A stretch of DNA of 64,000 bases, taken from assembly GCF_040361435.1 (NCBI RefSeq), contig NZ_APNL01000010.1, positions 83,260 to 147,259 of the forward strand, written 5' to 3'. The first letter of the stretch is position 1. Every line of letters begins with the position of its first letter. The notes beneath the pieces are model-generated. The model was not told the DNA's origin and searched no databases. It saw only the letters and a list, made by a program, of their open reading frames with translations. Source of the DNA: Salinisphaera sp002433465 (lineage in GTDB: Bacteria; Pseudomonadota; Gammaproteobacteria; Nevskiales; Salinisphaeraceae). Shown here piece after piece: positions 1-9,300 of this stretch. Both the position numbers and the translations under genes were made by a program.

Positions 1-616
1 CGACTTGCGTACCAGACGGTGTACGCCGGTTTCCGTTCGCAGCCAGCCATAGGCATAGCTGCCGGTCACGGCAACCGTTGCGCTCTTGATACCGGCCACC
101 TCGCCCGGTGAAAGCTCGGTGACCTCGGTGGCGAAGCCACGGCGCTCGCACCAGCGCAGGTACATGCGCAACAGCATTTCGGCCCAGTCCTGCGCTTCCG
201 TGCCGCCCGAGCCGGACTGGATATCGACGAACGCATTGCTCGCGTCTGCTTCGCCGGAGAACATGCGCTGAAACTCCAGGCTCTTCAGATGCGACTCCAC
301 CGCATCGAGCTCGGCAGCGACATCCTCGATTACCGAGGCGTCCTCTTCCATGGCCGCCAGCTCCACAAGCTCCTCGCTGTCGTCCAGGATCGTGAGTGAC
401 TTCTCCATGGGCCGAACAACTTCTTCCAGCCGCGCCTTTTCCTGACCGAAAGCCTGCGCCTTGTCCGGATCGTTAGCCCATATATCGCCCTGGGCGAGCT
501 CGGCGTCGATTTCGTCTAGGCGGTCTTTCTTTTCAGCGTAGTCAAAGATACCCCCTGAGGTCGCCAAGACGCGCGCGCAATTCCTGCATGCGGGTGTTCA
601 CAGCGTTGGTATCCAT
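1..616 (-). CDS. prfB: Peptide chain release factor 2, partial
   Basis: RF2 recognises UGA and UAA stop codons and triggers peptide release on the ribosome. The gene runs off the left edge, so only the N-terminal part (about 204 residues) is present, ending in the conserved stretch AYGWLRTETGVHRLV. The start is the ATG at 616. Reading frame zero stops at a UGA after 25 codons, and the rest follows in the +1 frame (DYAEKKDRLDEID onward). This is the normal autoregulated prfB arrangement, not a broken gene. The GGQ motif lies beyond the edge. Core chromosomal gene, outside the island. Confidence 0.95.
541..556 (-). promoter_or_regulatory. prfB programmed +1 frameshift site
   Basis: On the minus strand the sequence AGGGGGTATCTTTGAC combines an internal Shine-Dalgarno-like AGGGGG, the slippery CUU codon and an in-frame UGA followed by C. 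It matches the conserved bacterial RF2 autoregulatory frameshift. When RF2 is scarce, slow UGA decoding lets the ribosome shift +1 and make full-length RF2. Confidence 0.95.
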
Positions 617-820
617 TGACTTTCCTATTCATTGGGGGTGCGTTGCGGGCGCGGATCATTACAGCTTACGACGTACAGCACAAGCGCGAGAATTAATTGC
701 TAATTCCAGCGATAACCTCCATAATCCGGTTGCACGTCACCGGTTTGGGAACGCTTGTTCGCCAGTTCGGTGAATGGGACCGCACAACAAACCTAAACCC
801 GTTCAAGGGAGTTTTGAACT

Positions 821-1984
821 ATGAAATTCAAGCAACCGCTTACCGCAGGTGTTGCTGGCGCACTGGGGCTCGCATTCGCGGGCAGCGCCATGGCGCAGAT
901 GGACACGCCGCAGGACAAGCGCTTCTACGTGGCGCCGATGGTCAGCTACGGCTTCTTCGACAACGACACCGTCGGCAACGACGGCAGCAGCTTCGGTTCG
1001 CTGAGCACCGATAACGACGACAGCATCGGTGGCACGCTGGCGATCGGTAAGCCGATCAACAGCTGGTTGAACCTGGAGCTGTTCGGCTTCTATTTCAACC
1101 CGGAACAGCGGGTTGGCAATAGCAAGGCCGACGCCGACCTGTACGGCTTTGGTCTGGACGCCCTGTTCTTCCCGGCCCGCGACACGCTGCCGGTCTACGG
1201 CATCCTCGGCGCTGCCTGGGGCAAGACGGATCCCGGCTTCAATGGCGTCGACGTCGCCGGTGATGGCCAGGGCCCGATCGGCATCGGCGACGATGCGGAC
1301 ACCGACTTCCTGGACGCCGGTCTGGGTTACATGTATCAGCTGAACGACTACGGCCTGGCCGTGCGTGCTGAGTACCGCTACCGTTACACCACCGTGGATT
1401 CCGCGGACATCTACGGCGCCGGCTACGAAGATCAGCGTTACGACGACCACATCCTGTCGCTGGGCCTCCAGATTCCGCTGGGTGCTCCCCCGACGGCTGC
1501 TGCCGAGCCGGCTCCGGCCCCCGCTCCGGCCCAGCCGATGGATAGCGATGGCGACGGCGTGATCGATGCCAACGACCAGTGCCCCGGCACCCCGCGTGGC
1601 ACGGAAGTCGACGCACGTGGCTGCCCGATCGAGAAGAAGGCCCCGATCGTCCTCAAGGGCGTGACCTTCGAGTTCGATTCCGCCAAGCTGACGATGCAGG
1701 CCGAAAACCGCCTCAACAACGTTGTTGACGCGCTGCAGGCCAGCTCTGAAGTGAAGTTCCGTATCGATGGCTACACCGACAGCATCGGCACCGAACAGTA
1801 CAACCAGGGCCTCTCCCAGCGTCGTGTGGACTCGGTGCGTCAGTACCTGATCCAGCACGGCGTCACCTCGAGCCGTATTACCGGCACGCAGGGTCATGGC
1901 GAGTCCAACCCGGTTGCGACCAACGAGACGGCCGCTGGCCGCGCTCAGAACCGTCGCGTCGAACTGAACGTTACCGAGCAGTAA
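821..1984 (+). CDS. OmpA-family outer membrane protein
   Basis: A 387-residue protein. Residues 1-25 form a signal peptide ending SAMA-Q. An N-terminal beta-barrel of about 200 residues follows, then a Pro/Ala-rich linker (near 225-240), a calcium-type TSP3 repeat (DSDGDGVIDANDQCPGT) and a C-terminal OmpA peptidoglycan-binding domain with TDSIGTEQYNQGLSQRR and the final NRRVEL. It anchors the outer membrane to peptidoglycan. A good ribosome site (AAGGGAG) precedes the ATG. It is monocistronic, ending in a strong terminator. The 200 bases upstream hold its promoter region and separate it from the divergent prfB. Confidence 0.93.
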   Translation: MKFKQPLTAGVAGALGLAFAGSAMAQMDTPQDKRFYVAPMVSYGFFDNDTVGNDGSSFGSLSTDNDDSIGGTLAIGKPINSWLNLELFGFYFNPEQRVGNSKADADLYGFGLDALFFPARDTLPVYGILGAAWGKTDPGFNGVDVAGDGQGPIGIGDDADTDFLDAGLGYMYQLNDYGLAVRAEYRYRYTTVDSADIYGAGYEDQRYDDHILSLGLQIPLGAPPTAAAEPAPAPAPAQPMDSDGDGVIDANDQCPGTPRGTEVDARGCPIEKKAPIVLKGVTFEFDSAKLTMQAENRLNNVVDALQASSEVKFRIDGYTDSIGTEQYNQGLSQRRVDSVRQYLIQHGVTSSRITGTQGHGESNPVATNETAAGRAQNRRVELNVTEQ

Positions 1985-2014
1985 CAATCGGTTAGACCGA
2001 CTGTTTGAAGTCGG

Positions 2015-2046
2015 GCCCGGCCTCTTCGGAGGCCGGGCTTTTTTTT
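2015..2046 (+). terminator. Rho-independent terminator after the OmpA gene
   Basis: A perfect 10-bp GC-rich stem (2015-2024 with 2029-2038) closed by a UUCG tetraloop and followed by eight T residues. It lies 30 bases after the OmpA stop codon. Confidence 0.95.
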
Positions 2047-2153
2047 GCCTGACGCTCGGACGATGGTAAAGCCCCTCGGCATCGGTCGAGTAGCTTAGAC
2101 GACCGACAGACCGCCGCTTGAGCGTTCAATCATCGGCAGGGCAACCTATCGCA

Positions 2154-2663
2154 ATGGAAACATCGAACGACCCACTGCGCGCGTATCTCGAAAGATGCCT
2201 CCACGAGCATGCCCCGCAACGGCTGTTGCTGATGGGCCAAGACTCGACGCGCCGAGACGCGCTGCAGGCGCTCGCGTCCCGCCATGGCGCTGTCTGCACA
2301 GCATCGAGCGTAGCGGACATGTCCGACACGGATTCGACGGCCGCACGATTCGACCTCGCGATCGTGCTTCCGGCCATGATTAGCGAACTGAATAAGCGCG
2401 AAGGCCGCCAGCTGATAAGCCGTCTGCGCGACCAGCTCGCCGGCACCGTGCTCGTCTGTGTCGATACCCGCGCCCAGACGGCCGAGCCCTGGACAATCAG
2501 CGACTTCATCGCCCTGGGTTTTCGCCGCAGCCCCGATAGCCGCAGCGTCGGCCCCGCCGTCGCCGTCTATCGATACGATATCCGCGACTACAAGACCACA
2601 CCCGATTGGCTGAACTCACGCTACTGGGCCAACCCGGAGCGCTGGGATCGGGAACGCTGGTGA
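2154..2663 (+). CDS. DUF6231-family protein
   Basis: A 169-residue protein of unknown function. It has a Rossmann-like alternation of hydrophobic strands (RLLLMG, FDLAIVLPA, GTVLVCVD) recalling a SAM-binding fold that lacks a clear glycine motif. The C-terminus YKTTPDWLNSRYWANPERW matches the conserved tail I associate with the pseudomonad DUF6231 family. I take ATG 2154 as start. A TTG at 2118 would add 12 residues but has no ribosome site. It sits in core sequence between the OmpA gene and gluQ. No function is inferred. Confidence 0.75.
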   Translation: METSNDPLRAYLERCLHEHAPQRLLLMGQDSTRRDALQALASRHGAVCTASSVADMSDTDSTAARFDLAIVLPAMISELNKREGRQLISRLRDQLAGTVLVCVDTRAQTAEPWTISDFIALGFRRSPDSRSVGPAVAVYRYDIRDYKTTPDWLNSRYWANPERWDRERW

Positions 2664-2814
2664 GCTTTGCGAGGCCGTAGCACAGCCGCCTCAAGCGAGT
2701 GAACGCGAGGCGGGAGCAAGCGAGTCCATCCACCACGGGGATCAATGCGGGGAGTCCGGAGAGGCACAGCCTAACTCGCACCGAACCAGCGATGAGGGTA
2801 TCCGATCTGGCAGG

Positions 2815-3702
2815 TTAAGCCTTGGTTTCCAGCGTCTTAGGCACGCGATCCAGCGACCAGTTGTCGACGCCCCAGTTAAGCACACGACGCGCGCTCGCGT
2901 CCCAGAGGGTCTCCGGCGGCCGCTGACCGAGCCAGACCAGACACCGAGTCAACTGCGCGCCGGGCTTTTCCGGTCTGAGCGGGATTGCGCCTGTGCTCTT
3001 GCCCAGTTTTTCTCCGGCGGGATCCACCACCACCGGAACATGGGCATAGCGAGGCGTATCTACACCCAGCGCGTGCTGAAGCGCGATCTGTCGCGGCGTC
3101 GATGACAACAAATCAGCGCCGCGCACCACTTCGGTGACGCCTTGGTAGGCGTCGTCGAGCACGGTCGCGAGCTGATAAGCCACAATGCCGTCGGCACGCC
3201 TGATCACGAAATCACCGATATCCCGATCGAGGCGCTGTTCGTAAATGCCCTGCACCGCGTCGGCCACCCTCACAAGCTGCCCGCCCACGCGAAAGCGCAC
3301 CGAGCGTGCATGGCGGCCGGCCGGCAGGCCGGCGCGGCAGGTACCCGGATAGATAGGCCCCTCGATACCGACCCGACCCGAGCGCGCCTCGCGACGCGTG
3401 CAGCCACAGTCGAAGGCCAGCCCGGCGTGTTTGAGGCGCTCAATTGCGAGCCGGTAGGCAGGGCGTCGCCCGTCCTGATAGAGAACCTCGTCGTCCCATT
3501 CGAGCTGGAAGAACCTAAGTGCGTCAAGAATACGCGCGGCCGCGCCCGGCTCGACCCGAGGCGTATCAAGGTCGTCCATTCGCAGCAGCCAACGGCCACC
3601 CTGGGCACGGGCCTGAAGAAAGCTGCTCAGCGCGGCGACCAGCGAACCGATGTGCAAGGCGCCGCTCGGCGACGGTGCAAAGCGCCCGACCACGGCGGTC
3701 AT
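2815..3702 (-). CDS. gluQ: Glutamyl-Q tRNA(Asp) synthetase
   Basis: A 295-residue truncated paralogue of glutamyl-tRNA synthetase. It attaches glutamate to queuosine at position 34 of tRNA(Asp). Class I signatures are present: GRFAPSPSGALHIGS (HIGH-type motif, near residue 18) and EKLGKS (KMSKS-type, near 233). The anticodon-binding domain of GltX is absent, as is usual for this family. Zn ligands are partly visible in DCGCTRRE and YPGTC. It is the last core gene before the tRNA-Pro scar at 3850. Confidence 0.93.
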   Translation of the reverse strand: MTAVVGRFAPSPSGALHIGSLVAALSSFLQARAQGGRWLLRMDDLDTPRVEPGAAARILDALRFFQLEWDDEVLYQDGRRPAYRLAIERLKHAGLAFDCGCTRREARSGRVGIEGPIYPGTCRAGLPAGRHARSVRFRVGGQLVRVADAVQGIYEQRLDRDIGDFVIRRADGIVAYQLATVLDDAYQGVTEVVRGADLLSSTPRQIALQHALGVDTPRYAHVPVVVDPAGEKLGKSTGAIPLRPEKPGAQLTRCLVWLGQRPPETLWDASARRVLNWGVDNWSLDRVPKTLETKA

Positions 3703-3849
3703 TACGAGAAGAAGGCTGCTCGGGCAGCGAACATCGCATGCCGCTTGGAGACAGGAAGTCGAAGGAGCGGCTGGGCACAGCCTAGGGGCCTACGCCTATG
3801 CACATGGCGCGGCAGTCGGTGGCGCGCTCGGCGCCGCCGGAAAGAAAGA

Positions 3850-3894
3850 TGGTCGGGGTAGCAGGATTTGAACCTACGACCTTCTGCACCCCAT
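3850..3894 (-). other. 3' fragment of tRNA-Pro(GGG): island attachment site
   Basis: Read on the minus strand, this gives the anticodon loop ATGGGGT (anticodon GGG), 3' anticodon stem GCAGA, variable loop AGGTC, T arm GTAGG-TTCAAAT-CCTGC, acceptor TACCCCG, discriminator A and an encoded CCA. The 5' half is missing: the five bases before the loop (GCTAG) do not pair with GCAGA. Homology therefore breaks at the anticodon loop, a usual crossover point for tyrosine integrases. I read it as the displaced chromosomal 3' end left at the left border of an inserted island. Confidence 0.85.
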
Positions 3895-4016
3895 CTAGCT
3901 TTAATGTCGGCCCTATTCCTTTGTTCTTCAAGCATAATAGCGGTTTATGATGGCGGACAATTCGGACATACGCGCCCTATCTAATCAGATAGTTACAGAG
4001 CGGTTTCGGTAGTTTG

Positions 4017-4703
4017 TCAGCCGATATTTACCTTGTCGAGGATCGACGGATCATCGTTCTTGGGGCTGCCAACGCGCTGGCCGATCGGCCAATATTCGTA
4101 GCTCGAGTACCGCTGTTCCCGGAGAATCTCGTACCCCTGGTCCACGTCTATATCTGGATCGATCCACGAGCGCGCACCAGCGCCGGTAAGCGCCTGTGGC
4201 TGCCGGTTATGGATATGCGCGATGTCTTCGCTCGGCTCTCCTGTGAGGATCGCGAACGTCACCTCGCCCGAAGCTGAATGATCTGCCGGCAAGCGAGAGG
4301 CCTTCGACCAGATGCCGGCGAAGAAAAACGGTTGGGCATCGGCGGGTCGGATCGCATATGGCTGCTTTTGTTCGCCGCCGCGTTTCCACTCAATCCAATA
4401 GTCAGCGGCCACAACGCACCGCTGGTGCTCGAAGGACTTGGCGAAGAGCTTTTTCTCAGAGGCTGTTTCAGATCGCGCGTTGATCGGTGCGAGCTTCGTG
4501 TCGCCCGCCCAGCCGGGAATGAATCCCCACCATGCGGGGCCTAGATTGATCACTCCAGTCTCGGGATCAACCAGAGTAATTAACTGAAACGTCCCTGGCG
4601 GTCGGTTATAACTGACGTTATCCAAAAGCCGGGCCGAGATCTTGCCGCTGACGATGCGCGCAAATTGCTCGGCGGGGCTGTGCCTACCGTATCTTCCACA
4701 CAT
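4017..4703 (-). CDS. SRAP/YedK-family abasic-site-processing protein
   Basis: A 228-residue member of the SOS response-associated peptidase family (HMCES/YedK). These enzymes crosslink to abasic sites in single-stranded DNA through Cys2 after removal of Met1. Visible family features are MCGRYG at the start (Cys2), YNRPPGT, a tryptophan-rich WWGFIPGW, INARSET, ADYWIEWK and HNRQP with the active-site His. The usual HxRMP is HNRQP here, a mild deviation. It is the first gene inside the island, next to an IS3 remnant. SRAP genes are common on mobile elements. Confidence 0.88.
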   Translation of the reverse strand: MCGRYGRHSPAEQFARIVSGKISARLLDNVSYNRPPGTFQLITLVDPETGVINLGPAWWGFIPGWAGDTKLAPINARSETASEKKLFAKSFEHQRCVVAADYWIEWKRGGEQKQPYAIRPADAQPFFFAGIWSKASRLPADHSASGEVTFAILTGEPSEDIAHIHNRQPQALTGAGARSWIDPDIDVDQGYEILREQRYSSYEYWPIGQRVGSPKNDDPSILDKVNIG

Positions 4704-4731
4704 AAATTCGCGCGATGTCGGACATCTCTTA

Positions 4732-5049
4732 TTAAAACCAAGCTACCGGCATATGCGCTGGGTGCACTGAAGAACGCGCGCTACCTTGCCGCGCAGCCTT
4801 TTTTAGGATATCGCGCTCCTCTTCGGTGCGGCGCAGCCGTGCGCGCAGCTTGAGGATCTCGCTTTTCGCCTCGACCAGCTCGTTGGCCTGCTGCTCGGTG
4901 TTATCCGGCTTAACCGCCTTCACCCATTTGTACAGGCTGTGAGCCGACACGCCGAGGCGCTCGGCGACATCAGCTACCGGATAACCGCGATCCAGTACTT
5001 GCCGAACCGCTTCATCCTTGAATTCCGGGGTATATCTTTGATTGCTCAT
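4732..5049 (-). pseudogene. IS3-family transposase OrfA, 3'-truncated
   Basis: The start has a good ribosome site (AGGAGG) before the ATG at 5049. The protein has the IS3 OrfA helix-turn-helix (RYTPEFKDEAVRQVLDRG, VAERLGVSAHSLYKWVK) and leucine-zipper region ending in ERDILKK. The A6G slippery site used for -1 frameshifting to OrfB is still present near 4802-4808. OrfB is completely absent: just after it the reading frame enters unrelated sequence and stops at 4732. The element therefore cannot transpose. Confidence 0.85.
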
Positions 5050-5081
5050 TACACTTCCTCCTATGCTCAAATCATAGGCCA

Positions 5082-5110
5082 GAAGTGTCTAATGGACCCG
5101 GGCAAGTCCA
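5082..5110 (-). repeat. Terminal inverted repeat of the IS3 remnant
   Basis: On the minus strand the segment begins TGGACTTGCCCGGGTCCATT, typical of IS3-family ends (TGA/TGG plus a CCCGGG core), 33-61 bases upstream of the orfA start. The matching other end is not present near 4732, so the element was cut by deletion. This marks the original outer boundary of the IS at 5110. Confidence 0.65.
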
Positions 5111-5276
5111 CTGGTCGCAGTGAGCCAAGCACATCTTACGAAAGACTTTAGGCGTCGATCATCCCCCTGTTTTAGTGGCATATTGATCCAAAGTTCCAGA
5201 GTTTAAGTGGCCGCTTCTGCGGCGGGTTAAATCCTTGGACTAGAACCAAGCGCTAATTAATACGAAAGATAGTCGG

Positions 5277-6332
5277 TCACGCTATAGCCTCACATGCGAA
5301 TTCCCGCAGGATCGCAGGAGTGCAAATGCTCTCTTGATCAATTCCGCGCTCTCCACATCGCACGGCGAGTGGATGTTCATCGTGAAGATTTTGACCTTGC
5401 TTGCCGGTTGCCTTAGCTAGCGGGTGCCCACCCGTAGCCTCAAGCAGATCCAACATCGGCTGGTACAGCGCTGAAAGCCGAAGATGGGGCAAACGATGCT
5501 GTAGCCTTTGAAAAATACGAAAGCCTTCGGGGTCGAGGTCGCCCCAGAAGGTCAGGCGTTCGCATGCAAACGCCGCTGCCGGTGTAGGCGGCTGCCCGGC
5601 GCGCACCAGGCGAGCGTAGTCCCGGGCCTCCACCGCACCTGCCAGTCCCCGGCCGTAGTCCTCGCCAGCCATCGACAGGCCGTAACCGTAAGTCACCATC
5701 CAGGCCAGTGGCAGATCAGCGGTCGCGGCAACTGCCGCTTCGAAAGCCACCGGGTTCTCCACCAGCACCACGGTTTTAGGCTTCGGGGGGCCGGCCATCA
5801 TGAGATGCCAGGTACGCCCGGTGGACAGATGACCGGCCAGCCCGAAGCGGCGCAGAGCGAGGCTGGGTAGTGTGTCCAGGAGCTTCGAGGATCCGAGTAG
5901 GTAGCGGGCGCTGATTACGAAGCGGGGTACGCCCTCCAGACTGTCCTGCTCAGCCCGCAACCGCTGGAGCCCGTTAATCAACCGGCCCATGTCCTGCGGC
6001 GACCAATCGGCCAGCTTAGAGTACAACGGCGCCAGCGCTTCCTGATCTATGTCCGATAGGCTCTCGTCGGCCATAGCGGCCTGCCATGCCCTTTCGTCGG
6101 CCGTCACAGTTTTCGCCTGGAGGCGAAGCTCGATGAGCGTCAGGGGCTGGCCTTGAGAGTTAAACGAGCCGTGCAGCTCATTAAGCTCTTTAAGCTCCAA
6201 CAGGCCAGCCCGCACCTCAGGCTCGGTCAACTTACTGACCCGAGCCACTCGGGCCACCAGCGGGGTTGGCCGCATGGTCCCCGATGCCGGTTGCAGCTTA
6301 CGCAGCGCCTCGCGGACCTTCGTGGTGCTCAA
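5277..6332 (-). CDS. jetD: Wadjet nuclease subunit JetD
   Basis: A 351-residue Toprim-domain protein that is the DNA-cleaving subunit of Wadjet plasmid-restriction systems. It has the Toprim glutamate in VVLVENPVAFEA (E192) and the acidic GDLDPEG motif (264-270), as in topoisomerase VI A-like nucleases. An N-terminal winged-helix-like region contains RKLQPASGTMRPTPLVARVARVS only in part recognisable. The start is TTG at 6332, overlapping the jetC stop as TTGA, which implies translational coupling. An internal ATG (codon 20) is the alternative. It is the last gene of the jetABCD operon. Confidence 0.88.
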   Translation of the reverse strand: MSTTKVREALRKLQPASGTMRPTPLVARVARVSKLTEPEVRAGLLELKELNELHGSFNSQGQPLTLIELRLQAKTVTADERAWQAAMADESLSDIDQEALAPLYSKLADWSPQDMGRLINGLQRLRAEQDSLEGVPRFVISARYLLGSSKLLDTLPSLALRRFGLAGHLSTGRTWHLMMAGPPKPKTVVLVENPVAFEAAVAATADLPLAWMVTYGYGLSMAGEDYGRGLAGAVEARDYARLVRAGQPPTPAAAFACERLTFWGDLDPEGFRIFQRLQHRLPHLRLSALYQPMLDLLEATGGHPLAKATGKQGQNLHDEHPLAVRCGERGIDQESICTPAILREFACEAIA

Positions 6333-9300
6333 TGTACGTCTCCCGGCCCGGGCGTCTGTTCCAGCCGCAGCTTGCCGATGACCACGCCTTCGTGGAGCTG
6401 CTGTTCCTCGATGTTGGTCCAGCCGCCCTCGGTGCTGGAGTGGGAAGTGCCGAACAGAAATACCGGAAAGTAGTCAAAATTGTTGACGTATTCCGGCGGG
6501 TGAATGAAGCCGATCACCTGAAGGCGGCCGCGAGTGTTCTGGATCTCAGCCATGCCGGCGTCGATCAGCTTCTTCTTCGACAGGTCCGAGAACAGGCCGT
6601 CGATCAGCATGATGGTTTGCTGATTTTCGCGCGCCTTCCGCCGAGCTGCGGCGGTCGGCAGCCGGCGAGAATCCCTCTCGGTAGAGAACTCGGTCAAGCG
6701 AATGAGCCAGGCCAGCGTCATGGCAGTCTTCTGTCCGGTGCTCAGATGCTGGGTCAGCTCGTGAAACTTGCCATCGCCCCGGATCTCCGGTGATGAGAAC
6801 CGGATGCTGGGATCCTTGAACAGCCGCCGGTAGCACATCTCGCGGATACGAGCGCGAATCTGATCCTCGGCCCGCTGATCCTCGCTGGAGTGATGTCGCG
6901 CCTGGTTCATGTCGTCCTGCAACACCGACACCTGCCCGTGAATAGTGGTCCGAATGTCACGCACCAACTCCTGAGCCGACTCCCGATCAAGGGCCGTGGC
7001 CTTGATCTCGAACCGCAAAGCATCCGGGTCCTGCGTATCCTTGGCCACGCGCTGGAGGATTCTGAGGTGTTGGCCCGCGCTGGTGATCAGGTTGCCCATG
7101 CGATTGATCGCCTCGTCCATGCTGACCTGGGCCGCGGTGCTCACCGCCTCCAGCTTCTCCTTCGCTGCCTCACGCAGCCCGAGGTAGCTCTCAGCCAACC
7201 GGTGAACACGATCGGCTTGGTCGAGCCCTTCGACAGGCCGCAAATGCTCGCGCTCCGAGGGTCCCAGATCACTATCTTCGGCTCTCAGGCTATTGATCAG
7301 TTCCAGCATGCGGCCAACCTGGCGGTTACGGTCGGCACGGTGGTCGCGCAGGCTGCGTCGCTTGTGCTCCAGGTCGAGCTCTCTCAGCTTCACGGCCAGT
7401 TCGCCGGCGGTCTCCTCGATGTCGTGGAGGTCCATGACGCGCAGCGCGTGTCGCAGGTTGCCGGACGCGATGCAGATCTCGTGCTCGGCGAGCTGGCCCC
7501 CGTCGATCGCCCCGGGCTTGAGCTCCGCGCTGAACGAGCGGGTCAGGCGGTCCTGTTGCAGCAGTTCGGCCAGCGCGTGGTCCACGGCGTCCCGCGCCTT
7601 CACGTAGCGCGGGCGATCCCCGCGCGCCTGCTCGAGTTGCTGTTGTGCCTCCCGGAGAAAGCGGGTTTTCTGTTCTCGCGCCCTCTGAGCATCCGCCCTT
7701 TCTTGTTCCGGCGTCTGGCCATCGGCCCGTCGTTGCCTAATGTCTACGTACTTGGCGGCGCGCTTGAGGGTCTGCTGGAAACTTACCCGGTTCTGCGCCC
7801 GATCCAACGTTGCCTCGATTCGCTGGCCCTGTTCTTCGCGGGTGACCTGCCAGGCCGGGCCCTTCAGCTTCACGAACGTCTGCGCCTGATCCACGCGCCG
7901 GCGTTGCTCAGGCGGGTAGGCCTGGCCCCGCGCCTCATCAGCCTCCAACTGGGACGTCTCGGCCATGTTTAGGCGGCCCTCGGCGGTTTCTACGCGCTCC
8001 CTTGCACGCCGGGTGGCATTTGCGGCCCGCTCCACCGCCAACTTTGCATCAACCACCGCTTGATTCCCGCCGGCTTGCTCGAAGGCCGCGGCGCCACGGA
8101 TCATTGCCAAGCTGTTGCCCGTGAGCCGTTCGTTGATCGCGATTGCTGTCGCCTCGTTGTCTCCGTGCTCGGTACGCGCTTCGGGCAGACGCGTCTCCAC
8201 GTTGGCTGTCAGCGCGTCGCGCGCTTCGCGGGCATTACTCACGGCCTTCCCCTCGGGCGCCAGCCGTCGACGTTCCGCTTCGAGCCGCTCGATGGCTTGA
8301 TCGGCGGCGGCAATCTGCGCTCTCAGGTCCTCTTTGCGCTCTTCGATCTTGGCTGGATCCAGCAGACACTCCACATCCAGCGTGCGTAGGCCGGCCAGCA
8401 GCCCGGTGGCCCGGTTATCCTGAACATCGAGCCGACCCTCGCGGGCGTATTGCACCAACTCACGGCCCACGAAACAGGGCAAGCGCATCTCTGCGGCTTC
8501 CAGCGAGGCAGCCGCGCGCTCCGCACCCGCCGCATCCGAGCCCACCGGCGCGAACAGCAGCGCTGAGAAATGGGTCAGCACTTCAGCGCGACGCGGCCCC
8601 GGTAGGGAGAGGCCATCGATGAACTCATGCAGCGGTTCGGCCGGAATATCGGTCTCCGACAGATGCTGCAAGGCCGCCCGGTAACGGGCATCGGGGGCTG
8701 CCAGCTCATCGGCCTCCAGCGCCTCCAGTTGGGCTTTTAACTCCTTACCCTCAGCCTTTTTCTCATGCCGCTCAATGCCGGCCTGTTCACGCCTAGCATC
8801 CGCTTGCTGCAACCAGGCAGCCGGGTCGGCGTCCTGCCCCTGCTGAGTCCGGAAAGCCAGCAGAGCGTGCTCCAGGTCCTGGAGGCGTTCGATTTCGCGC
8901 TTGAGGTCGGCGCGCTTGTCGGAACAGGCTTGCAGTGTTTTTCGCTGATCTTCCTCGAATCCGGAAGCCCGGGTCTCAGGGAAGGCTTCGGCAAATCGTT
9001 GATGCACCGCCTGCTGCTCGACCAGGTGCTCGTGCCGAGCCTCGGCTTCATCCTGCTCCCGTTTGGTCGCGTCACGCGCTTGTTTGGTGGTGTCCAACCC
9101 GTCTCGCGCTTCTTGGGTCTGGCGCCTGGCCGTTCGGTATCGCTCCTCGGCCGAATCATGCTCGGCCTGAAGCTGTTGATGCACGAGCGCGGGGTCAGCC
9201 TCAGACCCAAACTCAGCAACGAACTGGGCCCAATCCGGCAGCAGGGGCTCGAGGCGTGCCGAGCGCGCGGTGAAGGCGTTCATTTCTTTCTGGGCTTCTT

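Noticed and set aside
803..1987. Long minus-strand open frame opposite the OmpA gene
   Set aside because: It is the antisense shadow of a clear OmpA-family gene. Composition is Arg/Val/Gly rich with no family features.
6890..7972. 360-residue plus-strand open frame inside jetC
   Set aside because: Antisense of the JetC coiled coil. No start signal or known domain.
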